From the NCBI GenBank assembly GCA_019695115.1, contig JAIBAP010000036.1, positions 1 through 58,955 on the forward strand: 58,955 nucleotides of DNA. Direction: 5' to 3'. Both the position numbers and the translations under genes were made by a program. The stretch's first letter is position 1; each line of letters starts with the position of its first letter. Below, in pieces: positions 1 through 9,800 of the stretch. The stretch comes from Caldilineales bacterium. Its GTDB lineage: Bacteria > Chloroflexota > Anaerolineae > J102. The notes under the pieces are model-generated. The model searched no databases, was not told where the DNA came from, and saw nothing but the letters and a program-made list of their open reading frames with translations.

Positions 1-28
1 CCATCGCCGTCGTAAACGGCATCCCTGA

Positions 29-277
29 CCTCATTCCTCATCCTTTTCTATCGCTTTTGTAAGGTTCAGAACCGCAATACCGAAATCGCGGCGCTTCAAC
101 TCGTCACCGAGTTACCGGAAACTAAAGCATTCTGGATCTGGGTCCGAAGATTTCCTCAAAGCTATGTTCGCCCACTTCTATGGCCTAACGAAGCGGGTGA
201 TTGTTCCCTCTGACTTTGCTGGTCGCGATCCCAAAGATGCTCTTGCGGCTAATAAGCTGCAGTTGTTACTCAACTGA
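29..277 (+). pseudogene. Possible 3' end of an upstream gene, frame broken
   Basis: No intact gene is visible in the first 278 bases. Two overlapping frames look protein-like. One is open from 16 to 213 and reads like EIAALQLVTELPETKAFWIW. The other is open from 29 to 277 and ends in a plausible C-terminus (residues such as SEDFLKAMFAHFYGLTKRV, then a TGA at 275-277). A single frameshift near 140 would join them into one sensible protein end, so this may be a decayed gene or a sequencing indel. The stop lies one base before the ATG of the UbiA-like gene, which would suit an operon. I do not recognise the family. Confidence 0.25.
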
Positions 278-278
278 G

Positions 279-1193
279 ATGAAAGCGATAGTGATGGCCC
301 GTCATTTTCCCTTGGGAGTCCGCGAGCAAGTGCAATTCGTACTCGCCGCAAGACAGTGGCTATCAGAGTTGCTTTCACTGCCCCTCCTATTCATGGTATT
401 GCCACCCTTCCTGATCGGCTACCAACTGGCGAATGGTCATGATCGTCGAACGCTGCTTGAAGGCGTGGCAACGTTGTCCTTGCTCACGATTTGGGGGAGC
501 ATCCTCAATCACTACGCTGACTGGGATGCTGACGCCATCAACGGCAAGCGTCCTTTTCTGCACCTAAATGTCCGTCGGTCTGACCTACTGCGCATGCAAT
601 GGGTTGTGCTAGCCGCGTACCTTGCGGTTTCCGTGGTGAGTTTCTGGCAAAGCCTGACCACGTTTCTGGTAATTCTACTCGGCTGGATGGGCGCAGCGCA
701 GTATTCCGTAGGATTAAGGTTCAAGGATCGTTTGTGGCTTAGCTATCCCTACCTGGCGCTTGCCTACAGCGCATATCCCTTGTTGTTAGGTCTTCTGGTT
801 GCTGGTCATGCGACCCAATCTAAGGCTTTGTCAGTGTTCGTGATCATGCTGCTTTTGTTATTCCTCGACACTGGTATTGCACCTTTTAAGGACTACGAAG
901 ATCAGACTGGCGATCGGCGAATTGGTAAGCGCACTCTGCCGAATGTGTATGGGGCGCGAACCACTGCTCGATTCCAAAGTGTTCTGATCGGATTAGCCGC
1001 TATCGCGGCCAGTCTGCTTGCAGTTGTTTTGCAGGTGACATGGTCATGGGTCTTGGTAGTGTTTTGTTTGGTTTTGCTGATGCTAGTGCAGCTTCAGCGG
1101 CGGATCAGTGATGCCTGGTTCGACTTTCTGCATTACGCTGCCATGGTGGCATTAGCGGTGAATCTGACGCTCTTGCTGCTTACATCTGATTGA
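279..1193 (+). CDS. UbiA-family prenyltransferase-like membrane protein
   Basis: An integral membrane protein of 304 residues if it starts at the ATG at 279; a TTG at 201 in frame would overlap the preceding reading frame and is less likely. It has about eight or nine hydrophobic segments. Two Asp-rich motifs identify the UbiA superfamily, which transfers prenyl groups from polyprenyl diphosphates to aromatic or other acceptors using Mg2+ held by these aspartates. The first is N77-x3-D81-x3-D85 (NHYADWDAD, His where many members have Asp). The second is DYEDQTGDRRIGKRTLP at about 205-221. The acceptor cannot be told from sequence; quinone, heme, tetrapyrrole or lipid routes are all possible. 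The next gene encodes a tiny membrane protein 68 bases downstream. Base composition is lower in GC than most of the window, hinting at a different origin. Confidence 0.75.
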   Translation: MKAIVMARHFPLGVREQVQFVLAARQWLSELLSLPLLFMVLPPFLIGYQLANGHDRRTLLEGVATLSLLTIWGSILNHYADWDADAINGKRPFLHLNVRRSDLLRMQWVVLAAYLAVSVVSFWQSLTTFLVILLGWMGAAQYSVGLRFKDRLWLSYPYLALAYSAYPLLLGLLVAGHATQSKALSVFVIMLLLLFLDTGIAPFKDYEDQTGDRRIGKRTLPNVYGARTTARFQSVLIGLAAIAASLLAVVLQVTWSWVLVVFCLVLLMLVQLQRRISDAWFDFLHYAAMVALAVNLTLLLLTSD

Positions 1194-1261
1194 CCGCCCG
1201 GCTTCCGCAAGCCGTATGGCGAATTTCGTTCGTCGCCCATTGAAGGTAAGGAGCCTAAACG

Positions 1262-1477
1262 ATGTCTGACAACGATACTCCCCAAAGCTCTGAAAAAGAA
1301 GTCATCGTCGCCGACGAGAAATTTCAGTTCTCGTTTCGTTTGGCAATTGCTGGATTGAGTTGGGCCGTCATTCTGGGTATTGGCGCCTATGCCTGGCAGG
1401 AGAGCATCATTCTCGCCATATTGGGTGCTATCGTGGGCTTCGTCTTCGGCTATTTGAGTGGCAGATTGATCGTGTAA
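1262..1477 (+). CDS. Small two-helix membrane protein, unknown function
   Basis: A 71-residue protein. The first 20 residues are polar and acidic. Two hydrophobic helices follow (about 26-44 and 48-66) separated by a short WQES turn, and the protein ends GRLIV. A purine-rich ribosome site (AAGGTAAGGAG) sits 8-10 bases before the ATG, so the start is well supported. It lies 68 bases after the UbiA-like gene in the same direction and may be co-transcribed. The glycine-rich second helix (ILGAIVGFVFGYLSG) resembles oligomerising small membrane proteins. I do not recognise a named family. Confidence 0.65.
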   Translation: MSDNDTPQSSEKEVIVADEKFQFSFRLAIAGLSWAVILGIGAYAWQESIILAILGAIVGFVFGYLSGRLIV

Positions 1478-1616
1478 ACCTGCTTTCTGCCGGACGAGGG
1501 AGCTATCCTTCTGTTCTGGAGTGAGTGCTCTTCCTCACATTAAGGTTGCGCCTTCCAGTCGGGTGTTGCTGCATTCTCCCGTCTCCATTTCTACTTGAGT
1601 TCTCACTGAGGATGCT

Positions 1617-3320
1617 ATGAAGCGTCAATACGACTTTCTAGTCGTCGTTCTCTTGTGTGTTCTGCTTGCCGGCTGCGGCAGCTCAGGACAACCGACGCCC
1701 AGCGCGCAGCCAACCCCCGACACGCAAGCTACCGTCGATGCGCAGGTCCAGGCGACTATCGCCGCCCGCAACGCCCAGACAACGCGTGCCGCCGTTCCAC
1801 CAACTATCGACGTGGAGGCGACCGTGAAAGCAGCAGTGCAGTTGACCATGGAAGCGCAACCGACGGCGACGGCGGAGCCTACGGATACTCCACCTCCAGC
1901 GGATACGCCTACACCCGCGCCGACCAAAACTGCCACTCCGCGCCAAGTCACGGCGACACCGACGGTCAGCGCCGTGACGGCGACCTCAGGCCAAAGACCC
2001 ATTGGCAAGTGGATGGTGCGTTCGTACAAGACCGATGACGCTTCGGCGATCTTTGTCAATGGGGAAATGGTTGGCGCCACTGTTGGCGGAAGAGACTCCG
2101 ATTGGATCAACATCAATGACTATCTGGCGACTGGCCGAGACACGATTGTTGCCTTTGCCAGCTATAATGGAAAGTGGGAAGGTAGTTGGGGATTCGGCAT
2201 CCGACGCGATGATGTTTCAGTTTGGGGCGTGGAACAAACGACGGGTGATGATTGGTCGCTGGCGTATGCCCAACAAGTTGCCATTCACCCCGATGGCACT
2301 GTCGAGGCCGTAGCTCCCGATGTTGTCGAGCGCAAGGCTCCACCGGGCAAGTGGTACGTGCGGGTGCAGAATGTGCAAGACATCGGCAGCATCCTGGTCA
2401 ATGGGCAGCCAGTAGCCGTGTTTTGGAATCAGGAAGGCGGCTGGATTGACATCACGGGCTCGCTATACTCGGATCGAGACAACAAGATAGCCTTTGCTGT
2501 CTGGAATTTCGACAGCGCGTACTCTTGGGATTTTGCTGTCAAACGAGATGACACGATCATCTGGGGCAAGCAGAATACCGGTTCTGGCGCCACGGATCGG
2601 GTGTACCAGGAAGTTGTCATCATCGATGCCGAAGGTAGGTTGATCGAAGCACTGCCGCTTGGTCAGATTGCCAAAAGCAATTGGTCGGCTCGCTCATACA
2701 AGACTGACGACGCATCGGCGATCTTCGTCAACGGAAAGATGGTTGGCGCCACTGTTGGCGGAAGAGATTCCGATTGGATCAACATCAATGACTATCTGGT
2801 GACTGGCCAAGACACAATTGTTGCCTTTGCCAGCTATAACGGGCAGTGGGAGGGTGGTTGGGGATTCGGCATCCGACGCGATGACATCACGGTCTGGGGA
2901 GTCGAACAAACGACAAGTGATGATTGGTCGCTGGCCTATGCCCAGCAAATTGTCATTCATCCCGACGGCAGTATCGAACCTCTACTCAGGGATGTATCAG
3001 CCAAGAAACCCCCTCCGGGCAAGTGGTATGTTCGTGTGCAAAATGTGCAGGATATTGGCGGCATTCTGGTCAATGGGCAGCCGGTGGCTGTCTTCTGGAA
3101 CCAGGAAGGCAGCTGGATTGATATCACCGGCTTGCTATACTCGGATCGAGACAACAAGATCGCCTTTGCCGCCTGGAACTTCGATAGCGCCTATTCCTGG
3201 GACTTCGCCATCAAGCATGATGAAGACATCCTCTGGGCGGTGAGCAACAGCGGGAGCGGACAGACCGGCGTGGTGCTCGCGCAAGACATTATCATGACCG
3301 GCGACGGCAAACTGCGCTGA
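1617..3320 (+). CDS. Exported lipoprotein with four internal beta-type repeats
   Basis: 567 residues. A type II signal peptide (lipobox LAGC, Cys20) is followed by a Thr/Pro/Ala-rich linker to about residue 130. Then come four repeats of roughly 100 residues arranged A-B-A-B. A units carry WMVRSYKTDDASAIFVNG and DSDWININDYL; B units carry WYVRVQNVQDIGSILVNGQ and GGWIDITG. Each ends in a W-G-F/D-F-A/G-I/V-R-R-D-D segment. The A-B pair is duplicated at the DNA level with an offset of 672 bases (2,022 aligned with 2,694) and only scattered, mostly synonymous, differences, so the duplication is recent or homogenised. The fold is probably an all-beta, lectin-like or jelly-roll module; ligand unknown. 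It is probably anchored at the outer face of the cytoplasmic membrane and reaches out through the linker. A strong hairpin follows 20 bases after the stop. Confidence 0.75.
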   Translation: MKRQYDFLVVVLLCVLLAGCGSSGQPTPSAQPTPDTQATVDAQVQATIAARNAQTTRAAVPPTIDVEATVKAAVQLTMEAQPTATAEPTDTPPPADTPTPAPTKTATPRQVTATPTVSAVTATSGQRPIGKWMVRSYKTDDASAIFVNGEMVGATVGGRDSDWININDYLATGRDTIVAFASYNGKWEGSWGFGIRRDDVSVWGVEQTTGDDWSLAYAQQVAIHPDGTVEAVAPDVVERKAPPGKWYVRVQNVQDIGSILVNGQPVAVFWNQEGGWIDITGSLYSDRDNKIAFAVWNFDSAYSWDFAVKRDDTIIWGKQNTGSGATDRVYQEVVIIDAEGRLIEALPLGQIAKSNWSARSYKTDDASAIFVNGKMVGATVGGRDSDWININDYLVTGQDTIVAFASYNGQWEGGWGFGIRRDDITVWGVEQTTSDDWSLAYAQQIVIHPDGSIEPLLRDVSAKKPPPGKWYVRVQNVQDIGGILVNGQPVAVFWNQEGSWIDITGLLYSDRDNKIAFAAWNFDSAYSWDFAIKHDEDILWAVSNSGSGQTGVVLAQDIIMTGDGKLR

Positions 3321-3339
3321 TTTTCGATTTCTCGGCAAA

Positions 3340-3368
3340 TGATGGGAGCGATTTCATCGCTCCCATCA
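3340..3368 (+). terminator. Hairpin after the repeat lipoprotein gene
   Basis: A perfect 13-bp stem (TGATGGGAGCGAT paired with its complement) and a 3-base loop, starting 20 bases after the stop of the lipoprotein gene. There is no long T tract (ACTTGTTCC follows), so this may be a terminator or a transcript-stabilising end. Confidence 0.6.
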
Positions 3369-3429
3369 CTTGTTCCTCCCTGTCCCAGCTATCAGCAAAT
3401 ACATCCGCTCCGATCGAGTACCCATCCGT

Positions 3430-3534
3430 TCACAGCGATTCGATCAATCGGTTGTACTCATCGACCGTCAACCCCATCTCACGAATGATCTTGCGCAGCA
3501 GTGGCCGCATGATGACCTGGCTGCCATGATCACT
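3430..3534 (-). pseudogene. hicA: Truncated hicA toxin, C-terminal remnant
   Basis: Reading on the minus strand in a frame one base off hicB gives the typical HicA C-terminus: DHGSQVIMRPLLRKIIREM, then GLTVDEYNRLIESL and a stop at 3,430-3,432. The conserved HicA start, the double-stranded RNA-binding core and the catalytic GSH motif are absent. Only about 34 codons remain, and they begin inside the last codons of hicB. HicA is normally an about 60-80 residue mRNA interferase neutralised by HicB. The layout implies an internal deletion that removed the end of hicB and the first half of hicA and fused the rest. Confidence 0.6.
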
Positions 3535-3718
3535 CCCCCGGTGTAACCTCCTCAGCCGCAGTCGCCAGATAAACCTGAATCGCCTCCCGCATGTTCGCCT
3601 CCAGCTCCGCCAGACCGGGCGCCTGCGTATAGCAGCCCGGCAATTCAGTCACCGACCCGACCAGCCAGCCGCTTTCGGGGTCGCGTTCGATCAACACAGT
3701 GAATTGGTAGTTCATCAT
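3530..3718 (-). CDS. hicB: HicB-family antitoxin-like protein, probably truncated
   Basis: About 62-65 residues depending on the start (GTG/ATG choices at 3,727, 3,718 and 3,715). The sequence MNYQFTVLIERDPESGWLVG, followed by an ELPGC motif and a helix ending EAIQVYLA, matches the degraded-RNaseH (HicB-like) antitoxin fold. The usual C-terminal strand of this subfamily is missing: the frame ends TPGE and a stop, where the deletion runs into the hicA remnant. With no functional toxin partner it is likely a relic, though a solitary HicB-like protein can persist. No DNA-binding (ribbon-helix-helix) extension is present. Confidence 0.65.
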   Translation of the reverse strand: MMNYQFTVLIERDPESGWLVGSVTELPGCYTQAPGLAELEANMREAIQVYLATAAEEVTPGE

Positions 3719-3816
3719 GGCCTCCATTGTCAGGCGCCGCCAGTGATGTCAGCGGCGCTGTGCTTTGAGTATAGCCACAACTGGCCGGGCGGCCAAGTCG
3801 TTTGGTGTATGGCGCC

Positions 3817-3865
3817 AGCGGTCGGAGCTCTAAGCTCAACACCGTTGAGCCGCGCTCCGACCGCT
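3817..3865 (-). terminator. Nested palindrome after the giant surface-protein gene
   Basis: The outer stem is AGCGGTCGGAGC / GCTCCGACCGCT (12 bp, perfect). An inner stem GCTCAAC-ACC-GTTGAGC (3,834-3,850) nests inside it. It lies 14 bases beyond the stop of the giant minus-strand gene and is well placed as its terminator. The outer arm sequence recurs at 49,504-49,536, so it belongs to a repeat family. Confidence 0.6.
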
Positions 3866-3879
3866 TTCCTTTCCCCTCC

Positions 3880-6800
3880 CTACCTCTCCACCCTCGGCAA
3901 CCACACCCTCTCCACCCCCGTCGCCTCCGGCAGCGGGACCAGCTCGGTGCTGGCGTTGCCGTACACATCTTCAGCGCGCAGCAGGGCCAGCGAGGAGGCC
4001 GGGCCAGGCCAGGACGACAGCTCGAACGACCACTCGATGCCGTTGACAGGGATCGGCAGGTAGCGAACGCCGCCGTCGAGACTGATCTCCAGCGAGCGCA
4101 CGCCCGATCCGTCGCGAGCCGTGCCCTGGAGCCGATCTTCCTCCATCTCCCAGGTCAGCCTCGGCCCCAGATTGTCCAGCACGATCGGCAGCGGCCGTGT
4201 GGCCGGGCCGACGTTGCCCGCTTTGTCGATCGCCCGCGCCTGCACCTGGATCGTCTTGCCGTCCTCGGTCGTCAGCTTCAGCGGGAAACGCCAGGGCGCA
4301 ACCATCGTCGCCTCGCCGCCCTCGGCCAACGCCTGATCGCGGGCGGCGGCCAACACAGCCGGGCGGTAGCGTTTGCCGTCGATGCTCACCTCCACCCGGG
4401 CCGGGGCGCGGGAGGTCGGGAACGCATCCCAGGCCGTCCCCTTCAGGTAGGCGACGGGGCCAGAGAGCACCGCGGCGGCGTCGATCTGGGTTGTGGGCGG
4501 GGTGGAGTCGGCAAAGATGGTGCGGACGACCGGCGTCGAACTGCGCCCGTTCAGGCTGGTGGTGCGGATCTGGATCGTCTGACTGCCGCCGACCGAGATG
4601 TTCCCCACCACCACCGTGCAATCACCCACGGGGCAGGATGGTCGCCACCCGGTATTGCCGGGGTTCACCTCCACCTGACTGCTGCAACGCAGGGCTGTAT
4701 CGAGGTCGATATCCACCAGGATGGGCAGTTCGAAGGCGCCCGGCAGGGTGAAGATGTCGCCCGCCGACGCCTTCATCGGCAGGACGGTGGTCGCGCCGTG
4801 GTCGAGGAAGTATTGCCCGTGCGCGGGCGGTTGCGGCGCCGAGGGCAGACCGCTGTTGGCCAATCGCGCCTGTAGCGCCAACGCCTTGACCCCATCGAAG
4901 TCCTGGCCCAGCGCCCGCGCCTGCACGGTGATCGTCTGCACGCTGCTCGCAGCCACGTTCGCTAGCAGCATCCATTGGTTGCCGTTGACCGGGCAACTCT
5001 GGCAGGCCGCGCCTTGCACGCCGGTCAGAGCCAGCAGCGGATCGACCTGGAGGCTGAGCGGGATATTGGCGTAGGGGCCGAGGTCGGGGTTGCGGACCAG
5101 CATCTGGAAGTTGGCCGGGCGACCGCTGCTGAGGGCGTTGTCCCATTCGGGGTCGAAGACGATCTCCGGGGCCACGACCTGCGTCAGGCTGTCGTTGGGA
5201 TGGCGGGCGTTGGTCAGACCGCCGGGCCAGGTCAGGCCGGGGCCGGCCAGCGCCACCGGGCCGGGCAGATAGGCAGCGGTGGCGGGGCGAGAGCCGGCCG
5301 GCAGCACCGCCCAAACGCCATCCGGGGCGACCATGTCGGCGTCCTCGGCCAGGGCGACGAGGCTGACCCCCGCCGTCATCGCCATCTCGGCCCGATCCAG
5401 GGCCATCTCGGCATCGTCGACGATGCGGGCAAAGCTGACCGGGTTGGGCACAGGCTGCCAGCTGTTGCCGCTGACCCGATAGAGGCTGAAGCCGGGATCG
5501 GCCGGCCGGCCCACCACGAAGGCGAAGTCGGCGGCGAAGGGCAGCGTGTTGGCGCCGCTGATCGGGAGCGAGCTGCTAATGCCGCCAGAACGGGTGTCGA
5601 AGTACAGCGCCAGTGGCGTCTTCTCGCTCCAGTCGTGGCCCGACATGGCCAGATAAAGCTTGCTCGCATCCCACGTCCCCCACAGCGCCGCCGGTTTGTT
5701 GGCCGCGTAGGGGTCGTAGTTCAGCAAAGCGCCGTTGGGGTATTCGCCGGCATCGATATGGCCATCCGCCAGGGCGACGGAAGGGGTGAGGGTGCGGTTG
5801 ACCGGGAAGGGGCCGCTGTGGGCGATAGCTTCATTGCCGGCGCCGTCGCGCACCCGCAGGTGGGCGTAGTAGACGCCCGGTTGGTCGAGCAGGCGGGCGA
5901 CCTGGTTGGCGGCGACGGGCGTGGTCGGGCTGGTGGTTGGGTTGGCGTCGATGGCGGCCCATTTGTTGGCGATGCCGGAACCATCGACAGGAGCCGGCCA
6001 GGTGACGACCAGGTTGGGTGAAGCGTCGGTCTGCCACTGGCCAACCGGGAGCGAGGGCGTCAGGGCGGGGGCGGCGACCACAGTATCGACTGCCAGGCTG
6101 CGCGCAGCCTGGGCGGTGTTGCCGAAAGCGTCGCGGGCCACGGCCAGCAGCTTCAGAGTGCGCAGGTCGCCGCGCGGGATCACCGAGAACTGCGACCAGG
6201 CGCCGTTGCCTGGCGGCAGCCGCCGCCAGGCATAGCCGTCGTAGACCCGGAAGTGCTGGGCAAAGGGCGTCATGCTCAGGCTGCCATTCACGGTCAGCTC
6301 GGTCTGGTTGGCCAGAGCGGGCGGATTGAGGACGACGGTCGCACCGGCCATCGGCGCCAGCCGTCCCGTCACCCAGACGTTACCCAGATGCCAACCCTCG
6401 GCTGAAAGCTGGTTCCCGGCCCGGTCGGTGGCCCGTGCGTAGAGGCGGTAATCGCCGGGGGCGCCGGCGGCCAGGTTGCCCGTCCAGCCGGTGATGCGGG
6501 CGTTGGGGCTGGCGAGGGCGGCCGTCGTCCAGGCCGAAGGCAGGGTGCTGGAATAGGGGGCGGTTGGGTCTGCGACCGGCCCGAAGAGACCGATCTCGAC
6601 CTTGCTCACCCCTGCCACGCCGCCGGGGTCGAAGTCGCCCAGGAAGAGATAGGCTTTGGTCTCGCCCGGCGCGCCGGCCAGCAGGTCGGGGATGTGGTCG
6701 GCGCTGATATCGCCGCTGCTCAGGTACTCGCCCAGGCGTTGGCTGTTGGCCGCGCCGCCGATGAACTGTGTGGCAGCATCGACCGGGAGATTGCGCGCCA

Positions 6801-9800
6801 GGCCGGTGGAGCCGGTGAGGACGAGCGCCACCCGGTTGGGACCGCTGCCGCTGCCCGGCTGCCCGAAGGCAAAGTCAGCCTGCCCGTCGCGGTCGGCGTC
6901 GCCCAGCCCGGTCAGGCCCAGACCCAGACGGGAGCCGCGCGCACCTACGAACGAGGCGTCGGCTTGCGCCGCCAGATCGAAGACGGCGGGGGGAAGCGGC
7001 CAGGGGGTCTCGGCCCGGCGGCCATAGACCAGGTAGACGCTGGGGGTTTCGATGTCGGGGCTGCCGAGCAGGAGGTCATCGAGGCCGTCGGCGTTGACAT
7101 CGCCCACGTGGGCCACCGTCTGCAAGCCACCGCTGCTGAAAAGGGCGGCGGCCTGGCTGCCGAGCGCCATCGTCCCCGGCCAGGCGTCGGTGGTGCGGCC
7201 TGGCACCAGGGCGGCGGGCGTGTTGCGGACGGCGATCAGGAAGTCGGAGAGGCCATCACCGTTGGTGTCGCCCAGCCCGGCCAGGTTGGGCGGGCTGGCG
7301 GTGGCGGCGCCGGGCGGGCTGAACTGGGTTTTCGCCGCAGCGGGGGCGTTCTGCTCGCGGCCCAGGTAGAGCCAGGCCGGAGCGCTGGCACCGGGCATCG
7401 AGGCGGCCCCCACCAGGATATCGTTCAGACCGTCGCCGTTGACATCGCCAGCGCCCGCCGCCGAGCCGCCGAAGGCGCTGGTATTGGCCACGCTCAGTTT
7501 CCAGGCCGCGTTTGCCAGGCTGAACGGCGTCGTCCAGCCGCTGCGGCGTCCCAGGATGAGATAGGCGCGACCTTTGCCAGAGTCGGCGGCGGGGTCGCCC
7601 ACCAGCAGGTCGCCTACGCCGTCGCCGTTGACATCGCCCACGCCGGCGGCGGCAGGGCCAATGCTGGCGTTGGGGGTGAAGGGCGTCTCGCCGTTGAACA
7701 TGACATCGGCGTTGCTGATGGTGAGGCTGGCCGGGAAGCCGCCGGGCCGCCCAAAGAAGAGACCGGCGCGGAAGGCGATGGGGAGAAGGCCGCCGGTGGC
7801 CGGGTAGAGCAGCACCACATCGTCGATGGCGTCGCCGTTGACATCGCCTACGACCACGGCCTTGCCGAGGCCGAGGACGCTGAACTGCGTTTCGGCCTGG
7901 GCGGTGGTCTGAGCCGAGCCGAAGAGGTTGACGGGCTGGCGGTCGCCGACCAGGGCGGTGTCGTCGGCCAGACCGGAGAGGCCGATGGTTGCCCCGGCCA
8001 CGGTTTGCGGCGGGGTCGAGTAGACGACCGGGGCCAGGTTGTCGATCACCACCTTGAGGGTGTCGGACATGGGGCTGGGATTGCCGGCCACGTCGGTGGC
8101 GCCCAACACCAGCCGGTAGTCGCCCGTGGGCGTGCGCACCGAGTCGCCGGGCGGCGGCGTCCAGCGCAGACTGAAGGGGCTGGCGGGCTGGCCGGGGTTG
8201 GTCGCCTCCACCGTCTGCGCGTCCTGACCGAGCAACACGCTAACCGTGCCCACACCGGATACAAATCCCGCCGTAGGGGCGAGGTCGCCTCGCCCTCCCT
8301 GCGCGAGGTCGCCTCGCCCTCCCTGCGCGAGGTCGCCTCGCCCTCCCTGCGCGAGGTCGCCTCGCCCTCCCTGCGCGAGGTCGCCTTGCCCTTCATTCGC
8401 TTGGGCCAAGACGGCGTCCTGCACCTGGCCGCTAAGGACAACCGCAGGCTGTTCACCTGGCAGCGAGGAAGCGGCGAGATAAGCGGCGTCGTTGAGATCG
8501 AAGCTCACCTGGACAGGCGGGCTTTGATCGACGCCGATCTTGAGCGGCCCCGCCGCCTGCCCCGCCAGTCCCCAGCTATCGATGCCATAGGCATGGGCGA
8601 AGTAGACGCCGTCGGCGGGCGGGTCGAAACTGAAACTCCAGACGCCGCCGCCTACTCCGGTGCCCATACTGGCGTACTTCCAGTCGGCGCCGCCGCAGGA
8701 ATCGCTGGTTTTGACGCAGACGAGGACGCTGGCGACGCGGTCGGGGTCTTCGGCCGTGCCGTAGACCGTGACCAGGCCGCCGCCCTGGGCGAAGAACGGC
8801 GCCTGGGCGGCGACGGTGCGGTCATCCAGCCCGGCCTGAGCGCCGCCGACGTTCAGCCCGTCGAGGACGATGGCGCCCTGGACATTGGTGAAGGTCAGGA
8901 CCGGGCCGCCGCTGTTCACCAGCAGGTCGGCCTGAGTCTGGCTGACCTGGTGCACCCCGCCCTCGTCGTAGGCCAGGGCGGCGGTGATGATGGCCGGGTC
9001 GGTGCGATTCTGCGGCGAACCGGTGAGCGTGACCTGGATGTAGCGGCCCTTGCTCAGCGACGGCAACTTCCAGCGGAAGACATTGGGCAGGTGCGAGGCC
9101 AGGGGTGTGCCGTTGGTGAGTTGCGGCAGGAACGCCTGCGGCTGGAGGCGAGCCTTTTGGGTGCTGTTGGCCAGGGTGACGGGCAGGGTGATGGTGAGGG
9201 TGGCGTTGAGGGCCACGGCCTCGTCGTTTTCCCAGGTGGCGGAGGTGAGGTTGAAGACCTGGCCTTTGCCTGCCTCGAAGCCCTGGCCGATGCCGATGGG
9301 GAGCGGCTCGCCCACAGGCACGGGATCGAAGCTGGTGGGGCTGCTGAGCTTGGCCTTTTCCATCTTGTCGTGGCGATGGTCGGCATCGAAATTGGCCTGG
9401 CGGGGGTTCGGATAGGCGGGCGGATTGGGCAGGCCGGGATACTTCTGCTGCATGTCCACCAGCCAGGGTGTGACCAGGTTGAAACCGTTGTCGTAGACGA
9501 TCTCTTCCTTGTCCTTCAGGCCGTCGTTGTCGGTGTCGGGGTCATCAGGGAAGGTGCCGATGAGCAATTCCTGCTCGTCGCCGATGCCGTCATTGTCGCT
9601 GTCGTTGTCGCAGGGGTCGAAGCCCTTGTTCGTCTTCTCGAAGAGGTCGGAGAGGCCGTCGCCGTCCGAGTCCCATTCCTGCCAGGTCTTGACGCCGGGC
9701 AGGTTGGGGCAGAGGTTGGCGTCGGGGCCATAGACGGTGTTGCCGATCTTGTAACCGCTGATGCCGTCGCCGTCGGGGTCGTAGTTGGCCAGTTCTTCCC

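Noticed and set aside
8281-8400. RGD cell-attachment motif in the repeated GGRGDLAQ units
   Set aside because: The tripeptide is a by-product of the translated DNA repeat; nothing supports integrin-type binding.
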